Of a DNA stretch of 64,000 bases, positions 1-8,946 are shown in pieces (position 1 is the first letter of the stretch; each line of letters begins with the position of its first letter). The DNA lies in contig NZ_BNCD01000008.1 of assembly GCF_014656295.1 (NCBI RefSeq), forward strand, positions 62,001 through 126,000, in the 5' to 3' direction. Made by a program: the position numbers and the translations under genes. Source of the DNA: Streptomyces sulfonofaciens (GTDB lineage: Bacteria > Actinomycetota > Actinomycetes > Streptomycetales > Streptomycetaceae). The notes beneath the pieces are model-generated. The model did not search any database and was not told the DNA's origin. It saw only the letters and a list, made by a program, of their open reading frames with translations.

Positions 1-400
1 CGGTGGTCATCACCCGCGCCCACGGTGCCACGCCGGTGAGCAGGTGCGAGAGCAGGAACCCCAGCACCATCAGCAGCGCCACGCACAGCACCGTGAAGAC
101 CACCGTGCGCACCAGCACGGCCCGGAAGTCGGGGTCCCCGAAGACCTCGGTGAAGTTGCCGAGGCCGACGAAGTCCGCCTGGCCGGTGAAGAGCGAGCGC
201 GGGCCGAAGTCCTGGGTGGACAGCACCAGCAGCCGCACCAGGGGGTAGCCCTGGATCAGCAGCAGTGCCACCACCGCCGGGGCGATCATGGCCCAGGGCA
301 GCAGCCGTTGCCGGGAGGGCCGGGCCCGCCTCCCGGGCGGCCCCGGCCGGGGCCGGGGGGCCGCCGGTCGGGCCGTGCTCCGCTTGTCAGTCATTGCCAT
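1..400 (-). CDS. Carbohydrate ABC transporter permease, MalF-like (partial, runs off window)
   Basis: Amino-terminal 133 codons of an inner-membrane sugar permease of the binding-protein-dependent class. A basic, Pro/Arg-rich cytoplasmic tail of about 30 residues is followed by a first membrane helix (LLPWAMIAPAVVALLLIQGY), then the usual external segment with VGLGNFTEVF and a second helix (TVVFTVLCVALLMVLGF). This is the standard MalF/UgpA-type start. Two in-frame ATGs lie at 400 and 394 with no strong Shine-Dalgarno, so either may be used. It begins 18 bp after the stop of the binding protein and is third in a ROK-SBP-permease operon. The rest, and any second permease, lie outside the window. 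Function is inferred from family and context; the transported sugar cannot be told. Confidence 0.88.
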   Translation of the reverse strand, partial: MAMTDKRSTARPAAPRPRPGPPGRRARPSRQRLLPWAMIAPAVVALLLIQGYPLVRLLVLSTQDFGPRSLFTGQADFVGLGNFTEVFGDPDFRAVLVRTVVFTVLCVALLMVLGFLLSHLLTGVAPWARVMTT

Positions 401-418
401 GGATGGCCCCAGGAACTA

Positions 419-1720
419 CTAGTCGCCGAGTGAGTTGAAGGCTTTGGTGGCGTGCTTGTCGTAGGCCGCGGAAGCCGTGGCGATGTCGGCGCCGCCCGCG
501 ATCTTCGAGAAGAACTGCTCGTTGTAGCGCTCGGTCTCCAGCGTGGCCTCGCCCGGGCTGTTGGGCAGCGGCTGGCTGATCTTGCTGGCCTCGGAGGCGA
601 CGGTCAGTTGCTCGGGCACGCCGGGCGGGGTGAAGGCCGGCGAGATCGGCAGCAGGTTGAGCTTCTTGGCCATGCTCTGCTGGAAGTCCTTGCCGGCGAT
701 GATCCGCAGCCAGTCGGTGGCGGCCTTCTTGTCCGGGCTGTTCGCGGCGACGCCGATGGTGGATCCGGAGACGATCACCGGCATGGTTCTGTCCGCGGTG
801 TAGCCCGGCAGCGCGAAGAACCCGATCCGGTCCTTGAGCCCCGGGTTCTTCTCCAGGACGGTGGCCGGCTCCCATGCCTTGACGTACTCCATCGCGGCCT
901 TGCCGTCCGCGAAGAGCTGGTCCTGGTCGGGGCTGTCGGTGTTGACGCCCACCGACGACTTGGTGGAGCAGGTGTTCTGGAAGGTGCGCCACGCCTTGAG
1001 TCCGGCCTGGTTCGCGGGCGAACTCATCTCGGCCCGCCACTTGCCGCCCTTCTCGGTGGCGACGGTGCCGCCCTTGGCGAAGGCGAAGGGTATGCCGTTG
1101 AACCAGTACTGGCCCGGCATGTAGAAGCCGGAGAAGTTGGCCGTGCCGCTGTTGGCCTTGGCCAGGGTGCCGCAGTCCCGCTGAAGCTCGCCGATGGTCT
1201 TCGGCAACTGCTTGATGCCCGCGTCCGCGAACATCTTCTTGTTGTACATGACGACCTTGGTGCCGCCGTAGAGCGGCACGGCGTACAGCTTGCCGTCGTA
1301 GGTGGAGGGCCCCGAAAGCCCGCTGAGCCAGCCGGCCGAGCCCTCGAAGGACTTCTTGGCGGCGGTCAGGTCGGCCAGGCCGCCCGAGTAGGTCTGCAGC
1401 GGGGTCTGGGTGTTGCCCATCTCGACGATGTCCGGCGGGTTGCTGGTCGCCAGCGCGGTGGTGATCTTGGTGGCCACCCCGTCCCACTGCTGGACCTGGA
1501 CGTCCACCTTCATGCCCGGGTACTTCTTGCCGTACTTCTTGGCGAACTCGGCGTTGACGTCCTTGATGAGGGGGCTGTCGCCGGGGCCGCCCGTCATCAT
1601 CCAGACCGTCAGCTTGTTGTCGGAGTCCGCCTTGTCGCCGCCGCTGCCTCCGCAGCCGGTCAGCGCGAGCGCCATGACCGGCAGTGCCGCGATGGCATAC
1701 CGCCACCGTGCTGTGTGCAT
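419..1720 (-). CDS. Extracellular solute-binding lipoprotein for sugar ABC transporter (family 1)
   Basis: 433-residue sugar-binding lipoprotein, anchored on the outside of the membrane and delivering sugar to the adjacent permease. The N-terminus MHTARWRYAIAALPVMAL leads into the lipobox ALTGC, the expected diacylglycerol-modified Cys. The mature protein shows family-1 SBP features: WMMTGGPGDSP at the first strand, DIVEMGNTQT around residue 100, YAVPLYGGTKVVMYNKKMF in the middle, and a C-terminal helix-rich lobe. The ATG at 1720 has a good AAGGTGAG Shine-Dalgarno overlapping the stop of the upstream ROK gene (5 bp gap), so the two are translationally close. An upstream in-frame ATG (1783) would bury the signal peptide and is rejected. 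Substrate unknown; family assignment secure. Confidence 0.93.
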   Translation of the reverse strand: MHTARWRYAIAALPVMALALTGCGGSGGDKADSDNKLTVWMMTGGPGDSPLIKDVNAEFAKKYGKKYPGMKVDVQVQQWDGVATKITTALATSNPPDIVEMGNTQTPLQTYSGGLADLTAAKKSFEGSAGWLSGLSGPSTYDGKLYAVPLYGGTKVVMYNKKMFADAGIKQLPKTIGELQRDCGTLAKANSGTANFSGFYMPGQYWFNGIPFAFAKGGTVATEKGGKWRAEMSSPANQAGLKAWRTFQNTCSTKSSVGVNTDSPDQDQLFADGKAAMEYVKAWEPATVLEKNPGLKDRIGFFALPGYTADRTMPVIVSGSTIGVAANSPDKKAATDWLRIIAGKDFQQSMAKKLNLLPISPAFTPPGVPEQLTVASEASKISQPLPNSPGEATLETERYNEQFFSKIAGGADIATASAAYDKHATKAFNSLGD

Positions 1721-1725
1721 CGTTC

Positions 1726-2967
1726 TCACCTTGTGGACCTTTCCGCCTGCTGGCCGTTGAGCGTCGTGCTGGTTGTGGGGCATGTGGCGAGCCGCTCGAT
1801 GACGAGGTCGCGGTCGACCTCGATGGCGGCCCGGTGGGTTGCGCTGACGCCGAGGGCGTCGTAGAGCCGGCCTAGCGAGGAGGCCATCGCGCCGAGCAGG
1901 CCCGCGGAGTCGCCGAGGTCGGACTTCCTGACGACGCTGTGCACCCCGACGGTCTGCGCGACCTGTTCGCTGATCTCGGACAGCCGCCCGGTGGCGAACG
2001 ACTCGGAGAAGCCGCCGGTGAGGACGACGGTGCCGGGCTCGTAGGCGAGCGCCACGATCGTCACCAGGTGGGTGAGCGCGTCGTGGACCTCTTCGAGCAG
2101 CGGCCCGTACCGCTCGGGATCCAGGAAGAGCGCCTGGGCCTTGGGCACCTCCACGCCCTTGCTGCGGGCGTACGCCACCAGGTCGGCGCCGGAGAGCAGG
2201 TCGCGCAGCCGCTGCCCGCGCCCCGGCAGCGGCAGCCGGCCGAACTCGCCGAGCAGCCCGGTGCGCCCGACCAGCACCTGGCCGTCCAGGGAGACGGCGG
2301 TACCGAGGCCGGTGCCCATGGCGAGCAGCACCGCGGTCTGCTGGTCGGGAAGCGCCCCGTACCGCAACTCGCCGACCAGGGCGAGGTTGGAGTCGTTGCC
2401 GACGACCGTGGGGACCCCGAGCAGTTCGGAGATGGTCTCTATGAACTCGGTGCCCTTGATCTGACCGAGGTTGTGGGAGTTGACGACGGTGCTGCCGTCG
2501 CCGGTCACCACGCCGGGCAGGCCGATGGTGACGGTGTGCAGGGGGATGCCGTCGCCGTGCTCGGCGACCAGGTCGCGGACCCGTCCGACCACCCAGGCGG
2601 CCAGTTCGGCGGCCGTGGAGTCGCGCGGGGTGGCGTCCCGGCTCCTGATCAGGGCCCGCCCCAGCGCGTCCGCCACCACGACCCGGCAGTTGGTGCCGCC
2701 CAGGTCGATGCCGCAGACGAGGGCGGAGCTGCCGTTGAAGCCGACGGACGTGGACTGTCGCCCGGGGCCTTCGCGCAGCCGCCGACCGGCCTCACGCACC
2801 AGGTCGTCGGCCATCAGGTCGTCGACGATGCGGAACACGGTCGCCCGGCTGAGGCCCGTGTCGGCGATCAGTTGCTGGCGGTCCATCTCGGCGCCGGACA
2901 GCAGTGCCGACAGGACGGCACTGCGGTTGGACGCACGGGGGAGCGGGGAAGACGCGTTACTGGGCAC
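1726..2967 (-). CDS. ROK-family transcriptional regulator
   Basis: 413-residue sugar-responsive repressor of the NagC/XylR type heading the operon with the binding protein and permease. An N-terminal winged helix-turn-helix (about residues 15-65, NRSAVLSALLSG then GLSRATVFRIVDDL) is followed by a ROK sugar-kinase fold with the phosphate motif CGIDLGGTNCRVVVAD and the second motif LLAMGTGLGTAVSLDG. The usual ROK zinc motif (CxCGxxGC) is absent: where it should sit the sequence reads FGRLPLPGRGQRLRDLL. The GTG at 2967 is chosen because GAGAGGA lies just upstream; the longer open frame adds an unrelated Pro/His-rich stretch. It probably controls its own operon; the AT-rich CCAATTAATC just upstream is the only obvious operator-like DNA. 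Confidence 0.92.
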   Translation of the reverse strand: MPSNASSPLPRASNRSAVLSALLSGAEMDRQQLIADTGLSRATVFRIVDDLMADDLVREAGRRLREGPGRQSTSVGFNGSSALVCGIDLGGTNCRVVVADALGRALIRSRDATPRDSTAAELAAWVVGRVRDLVAEHGDGIPLHTVTIGLPGVVTGDGSTVVNSHNLGQIKGTEFIETISELLGVPTVVGNDSNLALVGELRYGALPDQQTAVLLAMGTGLGTAVSLDGQVLVGRTGLLGEFGRLPLPGRGQRLRDLLSGADLVAYARSKGVEVPKAQALFLDPERYGPLLEEVHDALTHLVTIVALAYEPGTVVLTGGFSESFATGRLSEISEQVAQTVGVHSVVRKSDLGDSAGLLGAMASSLGRLYDALGVSATHRAAIEVDRDLVIERLATCPTTSTTLNGQQAERSTR

Positions 2968-3166
2968 AATTCCTCTCACGTTGAGATTAATTGGTGGAGC
3001 CACACTGTAGTCACGTCCCGGCGCGTGAAACCAGTCCGGTGGGTTACGTTCCGGTAAAAGCGTGTGCGTCCGGGGGCAGGTGTGTTCCACGGTGCGCGCC
3101 CCACCCTTTCGGGTGATCTGCCCCGCGGTGGTGGCCAAGGCCGGGGGTGCGGCCTACCGTGACGCT

Positions 3167-4783
3167 GTGGACGTCCCCTCGAACAGCGCGCCGGCACCAC
3201 GGGTCATCGTCGTCGGCGCGGGGTTCGGCGGTGTCGCCGCCGCGGCCGAGCTGCTGCGGCACGGCTTCGAGGACGTCACCCTCCTCGAAGCGGCCGCGGA
3301 ACTCGGCGGCACCTGGCAGCACAACCGCTACCCGGGAGCCGCGTGCGACGTCCCCAGCCACCTGTACTCGTACTCGTTCGCCCAACGCGCCGAATGGTCC
3401 CGGGTGTTCTCGCCGGGCGCCGAGATCCTGGAGTACCTGCGCGGCACCGCGGCCGCGCTCGGCGTCGCGCGCCGCGTCGTCACCGGTACCCAGGTGACCG
3501 CCTGCGCCTGGGACGACACCACCCGCCGGTGGACGGTGCACAGCCGGGGCCCTGACGGCCGCGAGGAGCGCCGTACCGCCGACGCGCTCGTGGTCGCCAC
3601 CGGCCAGCTCAACCACCCCGCGCTGCCCCGTACACAGGGGCGTTCCACCTTCGCCGGCCACAGCTTCCACTCGGCCCGCTGGGACCACGGCTACGACGTG
3701 CGCGGCAAACGCGTGGCCGTGCTCGGCACCGGCGCGAGCGCCGCCCAGTTCGTCCCCGAGCTGGCCGCCCAGGTGCAGAGCCTGGTGGTCTTCCAGCGCA
3801 CGCCGAACTGGTTCCTGCCGCGCCGCACCGGTCCCTACCCCGCCCCCGGGCGCTGGCTGCTCAGGCATGTGCCGTTCGCCCGCCGGCTGTGGCGCAGCAC
3901 CGTCTTCCACGCCCTCGAAGTGCTCACGCTCGCCATCCGCCACCCGCGGACGCTGGGGCGTCTCGCGCAGTTGGTCTCCGGGGCCTTCATGCGCCGGCAG
4001 TTACCCGACCGCGAGGTGCGCCGCAAGGTGTGGCCCGACTACCCGTTCGGCTGCAAGCGGGTGCTGCTCAGCTCCGACTTCCTGCCGGCCCTCCAGCGGC
4101 CGAACGTCCGGCTGGTGACGGAGCCCGTGGTGCGCATCACCCCCGGGGGACCCGAGACGGCGGACGGCCGCAGGTACGAGGTCGACTGCATCGTCTACGG
4201 CACCGGATTCAGGACGAACACGTTCATGTTCCCCATGGACGTCACCGGAGCCGGCGGCCGCTCCCTGAAGGACGAGTGGGCCGAGGGCGGCGGCGGCCCC
4301 GCGGCCCACCTCGGGATCACCGTGTCCGGTTTCCCCTCGATGTTCCTGATGTACGGTCCGGGTACCAACACCTCGGGCGGCTCGATCATCTTCTTCCTGG
4401 AGGCCCAGGCCAGGTACGTGCGCAAGGCCCTCCAGTGGACCCGCCGGCAGGGCGCCGCGGCGCTCGACGTACGGCCCGAGGTGCAGGAGGCCGGCCGGCG
4501 CGCGCTCCAGGCGCGGTTCGCCGGGACGGCCTGGGCGCAGTGCGCCTCCTGGTACCGCACGGCAGACGGCCGGCACATCGCCAACTGGCCCGGCTACATG
4601 CGGGAGTACGCCCGCCGCACCGGCCGGCTCGACCCCGATGAGTACGTGCTGATCCCCCGGCCCGACTCCGCGACCGCCGCGGCCGCCGCGCCGGGCCCTT
4701 GCGGGCCGGGGCCGGGCACGGAGCGCGCCGGGCGGCCGGTGGGGGAGCGGCCGGGTGCGGAAGGGGCCGCGGACCGGGCCTGA
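3167..4783 (+). CDS. FAD/NADPH-dependent monooxygenase, Baeyer-Villiger type
   Basis: 538-residue flavoprotein that likely inserts oxygen next to a ketone or hydroxylates a small substrate using NADPH. It has the FAD Rossmann motif VIVVGAGFGGVAA near the start, the family segment NRYPGAACDVPSHLYSYSF, the Baeyer-Villiger fingerprint FAGHSFHSARWD (pattern FxGxxxHxxxWD), then the NADPH Rossmann motif VAVLGTGASA and a late VYGTGFRTNTF motif. The GTG at 3167 is preceded by TACCGT six bases upstream, which fits a leaderless transcript; the longer frame back to 3062 adds sequence unlike the family. Leu-279 is encoded by TTA (4001-4003), a rare codon read by the bldA tRNA in Streptomyces. It converges with the exported oxidase gene at 4865. 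Substrate unknown. Confidence 0.9.
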   Translation: MDVPSNSAPAPRVIVVGAGFGGVAAAAELLRHGFEDVTLLEAAAELGGTWQHNRYPGAACDVPSHLYSYSFAQRAEWSRVFSPGAEILEYLRGTAAALGVARRVVTGTQVTACAWDDTTRRWTVHSRGPDGREERRTADALVVATGQLNHPALPRTQGRSTFAGHSFHSARWDHGYDVRGKRVAVLGTGASAAQFVPELAAQVQSLVVFQRTPNWFLPRRTGPYPAPGRWLLRHVPFARRLWRSTVFHALEVLTLAIRHPRTLGRLAQLVSGAFMRRQLPDREVRRKVWPDYPFGCKRVLLSSDFLPALQRPNVRLVTEPVVRITPGGPETADGRRYEVDCIVYGTGFRTNTFMFPMDVTGAGGRSLKDEWAEGGGGPAAHLGITVSGFPSMFLMYGPGTNTSGGSIIFFLEAQARYVRKALQWTRRQGAAALDVRPEVQEAGRRALQARFAGTAWAQCASWYRTADGRHIANWPGYMREYARRTGRLDPDEYVLIPRPDSATAAAAAPGPCGPGPGTERAGRPVGERPGAEGAADRA

Positions 4784-4789
4784 GCCCGG
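4774..4789. terminator. Hairpin at the end of the monooxygenase gene
   Basis: CCGGGC, loop CTGA, GCCCGG: a 6-bp GC stem whose loop contains the monooxygenase stop codon. No U-tract follows, as is common in actinobacteria. It lies between two convergent genes and could act on the plus-strand transcript. Moderate to low confidence. Confidence 0.45.
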
Positions 4790-4864
4790 CCCGCGCACCG
4801 GTCCGGCGGGCCCGCCGCCGTCAGCGGAACCTGCCGGGGAACGGACGCCCGCGGGCCGGTCCTG

Positions 4865-6898
4865 TCAGCCCCGGCCGTGCACCTCCAGCGCCGCGCGGAC
4901 CGCCGATTCGAGCGCTCCCTCGATCCATGCGGGCTTGAGGGAGGTGTGGTCGCCGGCGAAGTGCAGCGGGCCCTCGGGGGTGGGGATGTCGGGGAAGATC
5001 TCCGTGTGCTGGCCGGGCAGGAGCACGGAGGCCTCGCCGTAGGCGTACGGGTCGCGCAGCCAGCTCTGGGTCCTTCCCACCCCGGTGTAGAACACCTCGA
5101 TGCGCTGGCCGTAGACCTGCTCCAGACCGCGCAGCGCGTGCGGGTAGCGGGCGTCGTCGTCCAGGCAGTCCCAGCGCACCGCGTCGTCCGCCCAACTGTA
5201 GGAGGCCAGGACCACTCCGCCCGCACTGCCCCGGACGGGGTGCGAGGGGTGGTACATGAAGCGGTTGGAGTTGTCGCTGACGGAGCCGCCGCCGAAGACG
5301 TGCACCGCCTCCGGCTGGTTGCGGCCGGCCCACCTGGTCGCGGCGTAGTGCGCCCGCTGCGCCTCGCCGATGTGGCCGGCGGGCACCGACCGGTGGGCGC
5401 CGAGCAGCGTGCCGTCGTCCGGGGTCCTGCCCAGCCGGTAGTCGTCGTACAGGCCCGGGTCGACGGTGGCCAGCTCGCGCTTCCAGTCCGCCTCGGTGAA
5501 CTCCCACCAGCGGCGGCTGAACTCCAGCAACACCTTGGTGGCCGCGTCGTAGTGCAGCTCGATCAGGGCCCGGCGCTTGGGGTAGGACGGCGGCGGGGTG
5601 ATCTGCACCTGGCGCAGACCGGAGAAGGGCACCGTGACGATCGCGAGGTCCGCGGTGAACTGCTCGCGCACCACCGGGCCGTCCCGCCCCTCGGAGACCG
5701 TGTCGACCCAGACGTGCGGCCCGCCCTCGGAGACGTGCGTGGCGTCGCGGTGGCCCCGGCGGTCCGGGTCGCTCGCGTCCAGGTACTCGATGCGGGTGAC
5801 CCGCCGGTCGAAGCGCACGTCTTCGCGCACCCGCTCCAGCAGGGCGTCGGCGAAGGTGGCGGTGCCGCCCGCCAGCTCGTAGAAGGCGGTGTCCGGGCTG
5901 ATCAGGGTCGCGCCGAGGAAGTTGTGCAGGAAGGAGAGCGGCAACCGGGAGGTGAGGTTCTTGACGGTGCCGATCAGGTCGACGGTGCGCTCGTCGAGCC
6001 CGGCGTGCTCGGTGAGGAAGCGGAACATCGAGTGGTCGCCGAACTTCTCGATGATCCGGGTCCAGCCCTCCAGTGCCTCGGCCGGGGGCTTGTTCCTCCG
6101 CTTGCCGTCCGGGCCGACCGTGCTGACCTCGTCGCGGATCGGGTCGAGGACGCCGTCGAGGATCGCCCCCGCCGGCACGTCCAGGTACTTGTCGGGGACA
6201 CCGAAGGAGCGGTTCACGGCACGCGGGGACTTCGCGTAGTCGGCGCTGCGGATGAGCCTGCCGTTCGCCTGGATCCAGGCACGGTCGGTGCGCCGGCCCC
6301 GGCCGTCCTCCGCGACCAGCAGGAACGGCCGCTTCTGGAGGCCGAACTGCTCGATCAGGGCCATCACCAGCGGATGGCTCCCGGGCAGCCGCATCGCGCC
6401 CGCCTCCGCGTACTGGTGCGGGTCGGCGAAGGGCCGTGCGGCCTGTTCGTGGCCGCCCGCGCGGAACGTCTTGATCCGGCCGCCCGCGCGGTTGCCGTTG
6501 GCCTCCAGGACCGTCACCCGGTGCCCGGCCTGCTTCAGCAGGTGTGCGGCGAGCATGCCGGACGGTCCCGCGCCGATGACGAGGACGCGCTTGGCGCCGG
6601 AGCCCGAGCGGGGCAGACCCTCCTTGAGCACCCGCAGGTACTCGGGCGTGAGCACCTTCTCGTGCTCGTCCATGACCAGGACGGCACGCGCCACGGCCCG
6701 GCTGCGCGCCCGTTCGGCGGCGGGCGTGCCGCGCTGCCCGGGGACGGAGGGAACACGGGCGGGCTCAGCGGGCGCTGCGGCCGCCGCCGGGCCGGTCAGC
6801 AGGCTCGCTCCGGTGAGGGCGGCGGCGGAGGCGGAGAAGGCGGAGAAGGCGCGCCGGTCGATGCTGCTGGACCCCGTAGGGGCCTGAGGATTCGTCAC
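4865..6898 (-). CDS. Tat-exported flavin monoamine / L-amino-acid oxidase
   Basis: 677-residue flavoprotein predicted to oxidise an L-amino acid or amine outside the cell, giving an oxo product, ammonia and peroxide. A twin-arginine leader ([20 protein letters not shown]) is followed by AAAAPAEP, then the FAD motif [20 protein letters not shown] and [11 protein letters not shown], a helical insertion, [12 protein letters not shown], and a C-terminal FAD motif with [21 protein letters not shown]. Length and layout match the exported L-amino-acid oxidases of Streptomyces (glutamate oxidase type, about 700 residues), but I cannot assign the substrate. GTG start at 6898; no Shine-Dalgarno is seen and a perfect small palindrome sits directly upstream. 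It is monocistronic as far as visible. Confidence 0.9.
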   Translation of the reverse strand: MTNPQAPTGSSSIDRRAFSAFSASAAALTGASLLTGPAAAAAPAEPARVPSVPGQRGTPAAERARSRAVARAVLVMDEHEKVLTPEYLRVLKEGLPRSGSGAKRVLVIGAGPSGMLAAHLLKQAGHRVTVLEANGNRAGGRIKTFRAGGHEQAARPFADPHQYAEAGAMRLPGSHPLVMALIEQFGLQKRPFLLVAEDGRGRRTDRAWIQANGRLIRSADYAKSPRAVNRSFGVPDKYLDVPAGAILDGVLDPIRDEVSTVGPDGKRRNKPPAEALEGWTRIIEKFGDHSMFRFLTEHAGLDERTVDLIGTVKNLTSRLPLSFLHNFLGATLISPDTAFYELAGGTATFADALLERVREDVRFDRRVTRIEYLDASDPDRRGHRDATHVSEGGPHVWVDTVSEGRDGPVVREQFTADLAIVTVPFSGLRQVQITPPPSYPKRRALIELHYDAATKVLLEFSRRWWEFTEADWKRELATVDPGLYDDYRLGRTPDDGTLLGAHRSVPAGHIGEAQRAHYAATRWAGRNQPEAVHVFGGGSVSDNSNRFMYHPSHPVRGSAGGVVLASYSWADDAVRWDCLDDDARYPHALRGLEQVYGQRIEVFYTGVGRTQSWLRDPYAYGEASVLLPGQHTEIFPDIPTPEGPLHFAGDHTSLKPAWIEGALESAVRAALEVHGRG

Positions 6899-6900
6899 AA

Positions 6901-6913
6901 TAACAATTTGTTA
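6901..6913. promoter_or_regulatory. Palindrome abutting the oxidase start
   Basis: TAACAA-T-TTGTTA, a perfect 6-1-6 inverted repeat that begins 3 bp from the GTG start of the oxidase. It is strikingly AT-rich in this GC-rich DNA and replaces the usual ribosome binding site, so it may be an operator or an RNA control element. Confidence 0.5.
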
Positions 6914-7238
6914 GCACCATAGGACCGTGCGTCATACGGCTCGCCCGCGTTGCCCCGCCTTCGGATGAACGGGCGTACCGGAGTTGACGGCCGGCTCCCG
7001 CGGGCTGCCCCGCCCCTCGCCTCCCACGTGAACCACGAGTGGCCTTCGGGGTGTGTCGTCGCCCCAACTGGCCTTTGACGCACCGCTGTTGACGATCCGG
7101 CGCGCGTGGAAGGCGCCTCGCGTCGCGCGTATTGACGTCATTCGATCGCGAGGACTTTCATCGAGGCAGGCCGCTCACTCGCGGCGCACGGCACAGCACC
7201 CCCTGCATTCTGCGGCGGCTTTACGAGAGGAAGTCGAA

Positions 7239-7994
7239 GTGCGCAGATTCACCTGTGTCAATGTCATGTCCATGCTTGGAATTCTGCTGGCCACCCTGGT
7301 GGGCGCGGTCTTCGCGCTGCCGGGCACCGCGGCGGTCGCCGCGGTGCCCGGTGAGTCGAACGGCGGGGTCCGCATCATGCCGCTCGGCGACTCCATCACC
7401 GACGGCTTCACCCCCTATCCCGGTGGCTACCGCGTCAACCTCTGGCAGCGGCTGGCCGCGGGCGGGTACCGCGTGGACTTCGTCGGATCGCTGACCAACG
7501 GCCCGGCGGCCCTCGGGGACCACGACCACGAGGGGCACTCGGGCTGGCGCATCGACCAGCTCGACGCCAACATCGTCAACTGGCTGAACGCCACCGACCC
7601 CCGCACCGTCCTGCTGCACATCGGCACCAACGACATCAACCAGAACTACGACGTCGCGCACGCCCCGGACCGGCTCTCGGCGCTGATCGACCACATCCTC
7701 GGCACCAAGCCGGGAGTCGAGCTCTTCGTCGCGCAGATCATCACCGAGCAGGGCGAACCGCACGCCTCGATGGTGAACACCTACAACGCCGCGATTGCCG
7801 GCGTCGTCCGGAGCAAGGGCTCCCACGTCCACCTCGTCGACATGCACTCCGCCCTGACGGCGGCGGACCTCGCCGACGGTGTGCACCCGTCCAAGGCGGG
7901 CTACGACAAGATGGCCCCCGTCTGGTACGACGCGCTGCGCTCCGTACCGGCCAGCCTGCGACCGCTGCGTGCGTCATCCGCGGCGAACGGTTAA
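7239..7994 (+). CDS. Secreted SGNH/GDSL-family hydrolase
   Basis: 251-residue secreted esterase/lipase of the SGNH fold. A signal peptide with a hydrophobic core (MLGILLATLVGAVFALPG) ends near AAVAAVPG. Block I is MPLGDSITDGF with nucleophile Ser-52; block III is LLHIGTNDINQ (oxyanion Asn); block V is LADGVHPSKAGYDKM, supplying the catalytic Asp and His. Short for the family, with no added binding module. GTG start at 7239 is chosen because GAGAGGAAG lies at the proper distance; upstream codons are outside the signal peptide. Likely acts on ester substituents of carbohydrate or lipid. No obvious operon partner. Substrate not determinable from sequence. Confidence 0.88.
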   Translation: MRRFTCVNVMSMLGILLATLVGAVFALPGTAAVAAVPGESNGGVRIMPLGDSITDGFTPYPGGYRVNLWQRLAAGGYRVDFVGSLTNGPAALGDHDHEGHSGWRIDQLDANIVNWLNATDPRTVLLHIGTNDINQNYDVAHAPDRLSALIDHILGTKPGVELFVAQIITEQGEPHASMVNTYNAAIAGVVRSKGSHVHLVDMHSALTAADLADGVHPSKAGYDKMAPVWYDALRSVPASLRPLRASSAANG

Positions 7995-8091
7995 GCCCCT
8001 CGCCTCGGCCCGCTCGGCCCGCGGCCGGTCCGCGCCCGCCCGCCGGGCCGGGCCGGCCGCTTTGGACGCGGGCCGTGCGGCGTGGGTCCGG

Positions 8092-8487
8092 CTAGTGCCG
8101 CAGATGGGGCCGGTGCAGGTTGAGGAAGGGGCGGCGCCTGGTCGTGTAGGACGTGCTGCCCTCCTCGTGCGGAGCACCGGTCTCCGGGAGGCGGCGAGCC
8201 ATCGCGTCCCGCTCGGCGGTCGCCTGCCGGGCGTGGCGGCGGTAGCCGAGCCGCTGTCCCCTGTGCCGCCGCATCAGCGAGGCACCGGCCATCATGATCC
8301 CCAGGCCGAGCCCGAAGAGCAGTGTCAGGCAGATGCCTCCCACGAACGCGCCCAGCGTGTTGATCGTGAAGGGCGTGTTGCCGAGCAGGGTCACCGTGTA
8401 GTCCGGTCCCCCGCCGGTGTTGAACGAGATCAGCAGCCCCGCGAAGGCGGCCGTACAGGCCGCCAGCAGGAGACCCAGCAAGAGCAT
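8092..8487 (-). CDS. Small two-helix membrane protein, unknown function
   Basis: 131 residues. Two hydrophobic segments are visible: MLLLGLLLAACTAAFAGLLI at the N-terminus and GAFVGGICLTLLFGLGLGIM at about 45-65. The tail is basic and Arg/His-rich (RRHRGQRLGYRRHARQ) and likely cytoplasmic. The start at 8487 has a very strong GAGGTGAGGAC Shine-Dalgarno, which supports a real gene. Streptomyces commonly carry such small membrane proteins of about this size; no catalytic motif is present. It stands alone between convergent and divergent neighbours. Confidence 0.7.
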   Translation of the reverse strand: MLLLGLLLAACTAAFAGLLISFNTGGGPDYTVTLLGNTPFTINTLGAFVGGICLTLLFGLGLGIMMAGASLMRRHRGQRLGYRRHARQATAERDAMARRLPETGAPHEEGSTSYTTRRRPFLNLHRPHLRH

Positions 8488-8946
8488 GTCCTCACCTCAT
8501 CATCCCGTGGTCGTACGCACACCGGGTTTCCCTCTGCGCTCACGATAAATCACCTCATAGCAGAAAAATGCCTCATCTCTGTGTGGGGGTGCAGGTGGGC
8601 GTGGGTGTGCGGGCGTGCGGGCGGGCGTGCGTCTGGGTGTGGGCGTAGGTGTGCGTGCGGGCGCGGGCGCGGGCGCGGGCGTGGGTGTGCGTGCGGGCGC
8701 GGGCGTGGAGGCGGGTGCGGGTGTGCAGACGGGTGCGGGTGCGGGTGCGGGTGCGGGTGTGCGGTGAGTGGGTGGTGCGTTGCGGGGCGCGTTCTGGGGG
8801 CGCCGGCAGGTCCCGGGACGCGCGATCCGGGCACCGGGCCCGGACTTGGGCGCTCCGGTCCCCGGGTGGTTACCCAACTGCCCCCGACGTGGCAGTGTTC
8901 GGACCGTGTCACGGCACGGGGGAACCACGGGGGAGGGTGACACGGC
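8488..8946. other. Gene-free stretch with G-rich low-complexity DNA
   Basis: Between the small membrane protein and the kinase gene. 8500-8580 is relatively AT-rich and should hold the minus-strand promoter. 8580-8770 is a strand-asymmetric G/T-rich repeat (listed separately). 8770-8946 leads into the kinase start with a GGGGGAGGGTGA ribosome binding site. No ORF with believable codon use is seen. Confidence 0.6.
8580..8770. repeat. G-rich degenerate hexamer repeat
   Basis: About 190 bp built from drifting copies of GTGCGG, GGCGTG and GGCGCG (for example four GGTGCG units in a row near 8735-8760). The plus strand is G/T-rich with repeated runs of three or more G, so it could form G-quadruplexes, and length change by slippage is likely. 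Confidence 0.75.
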
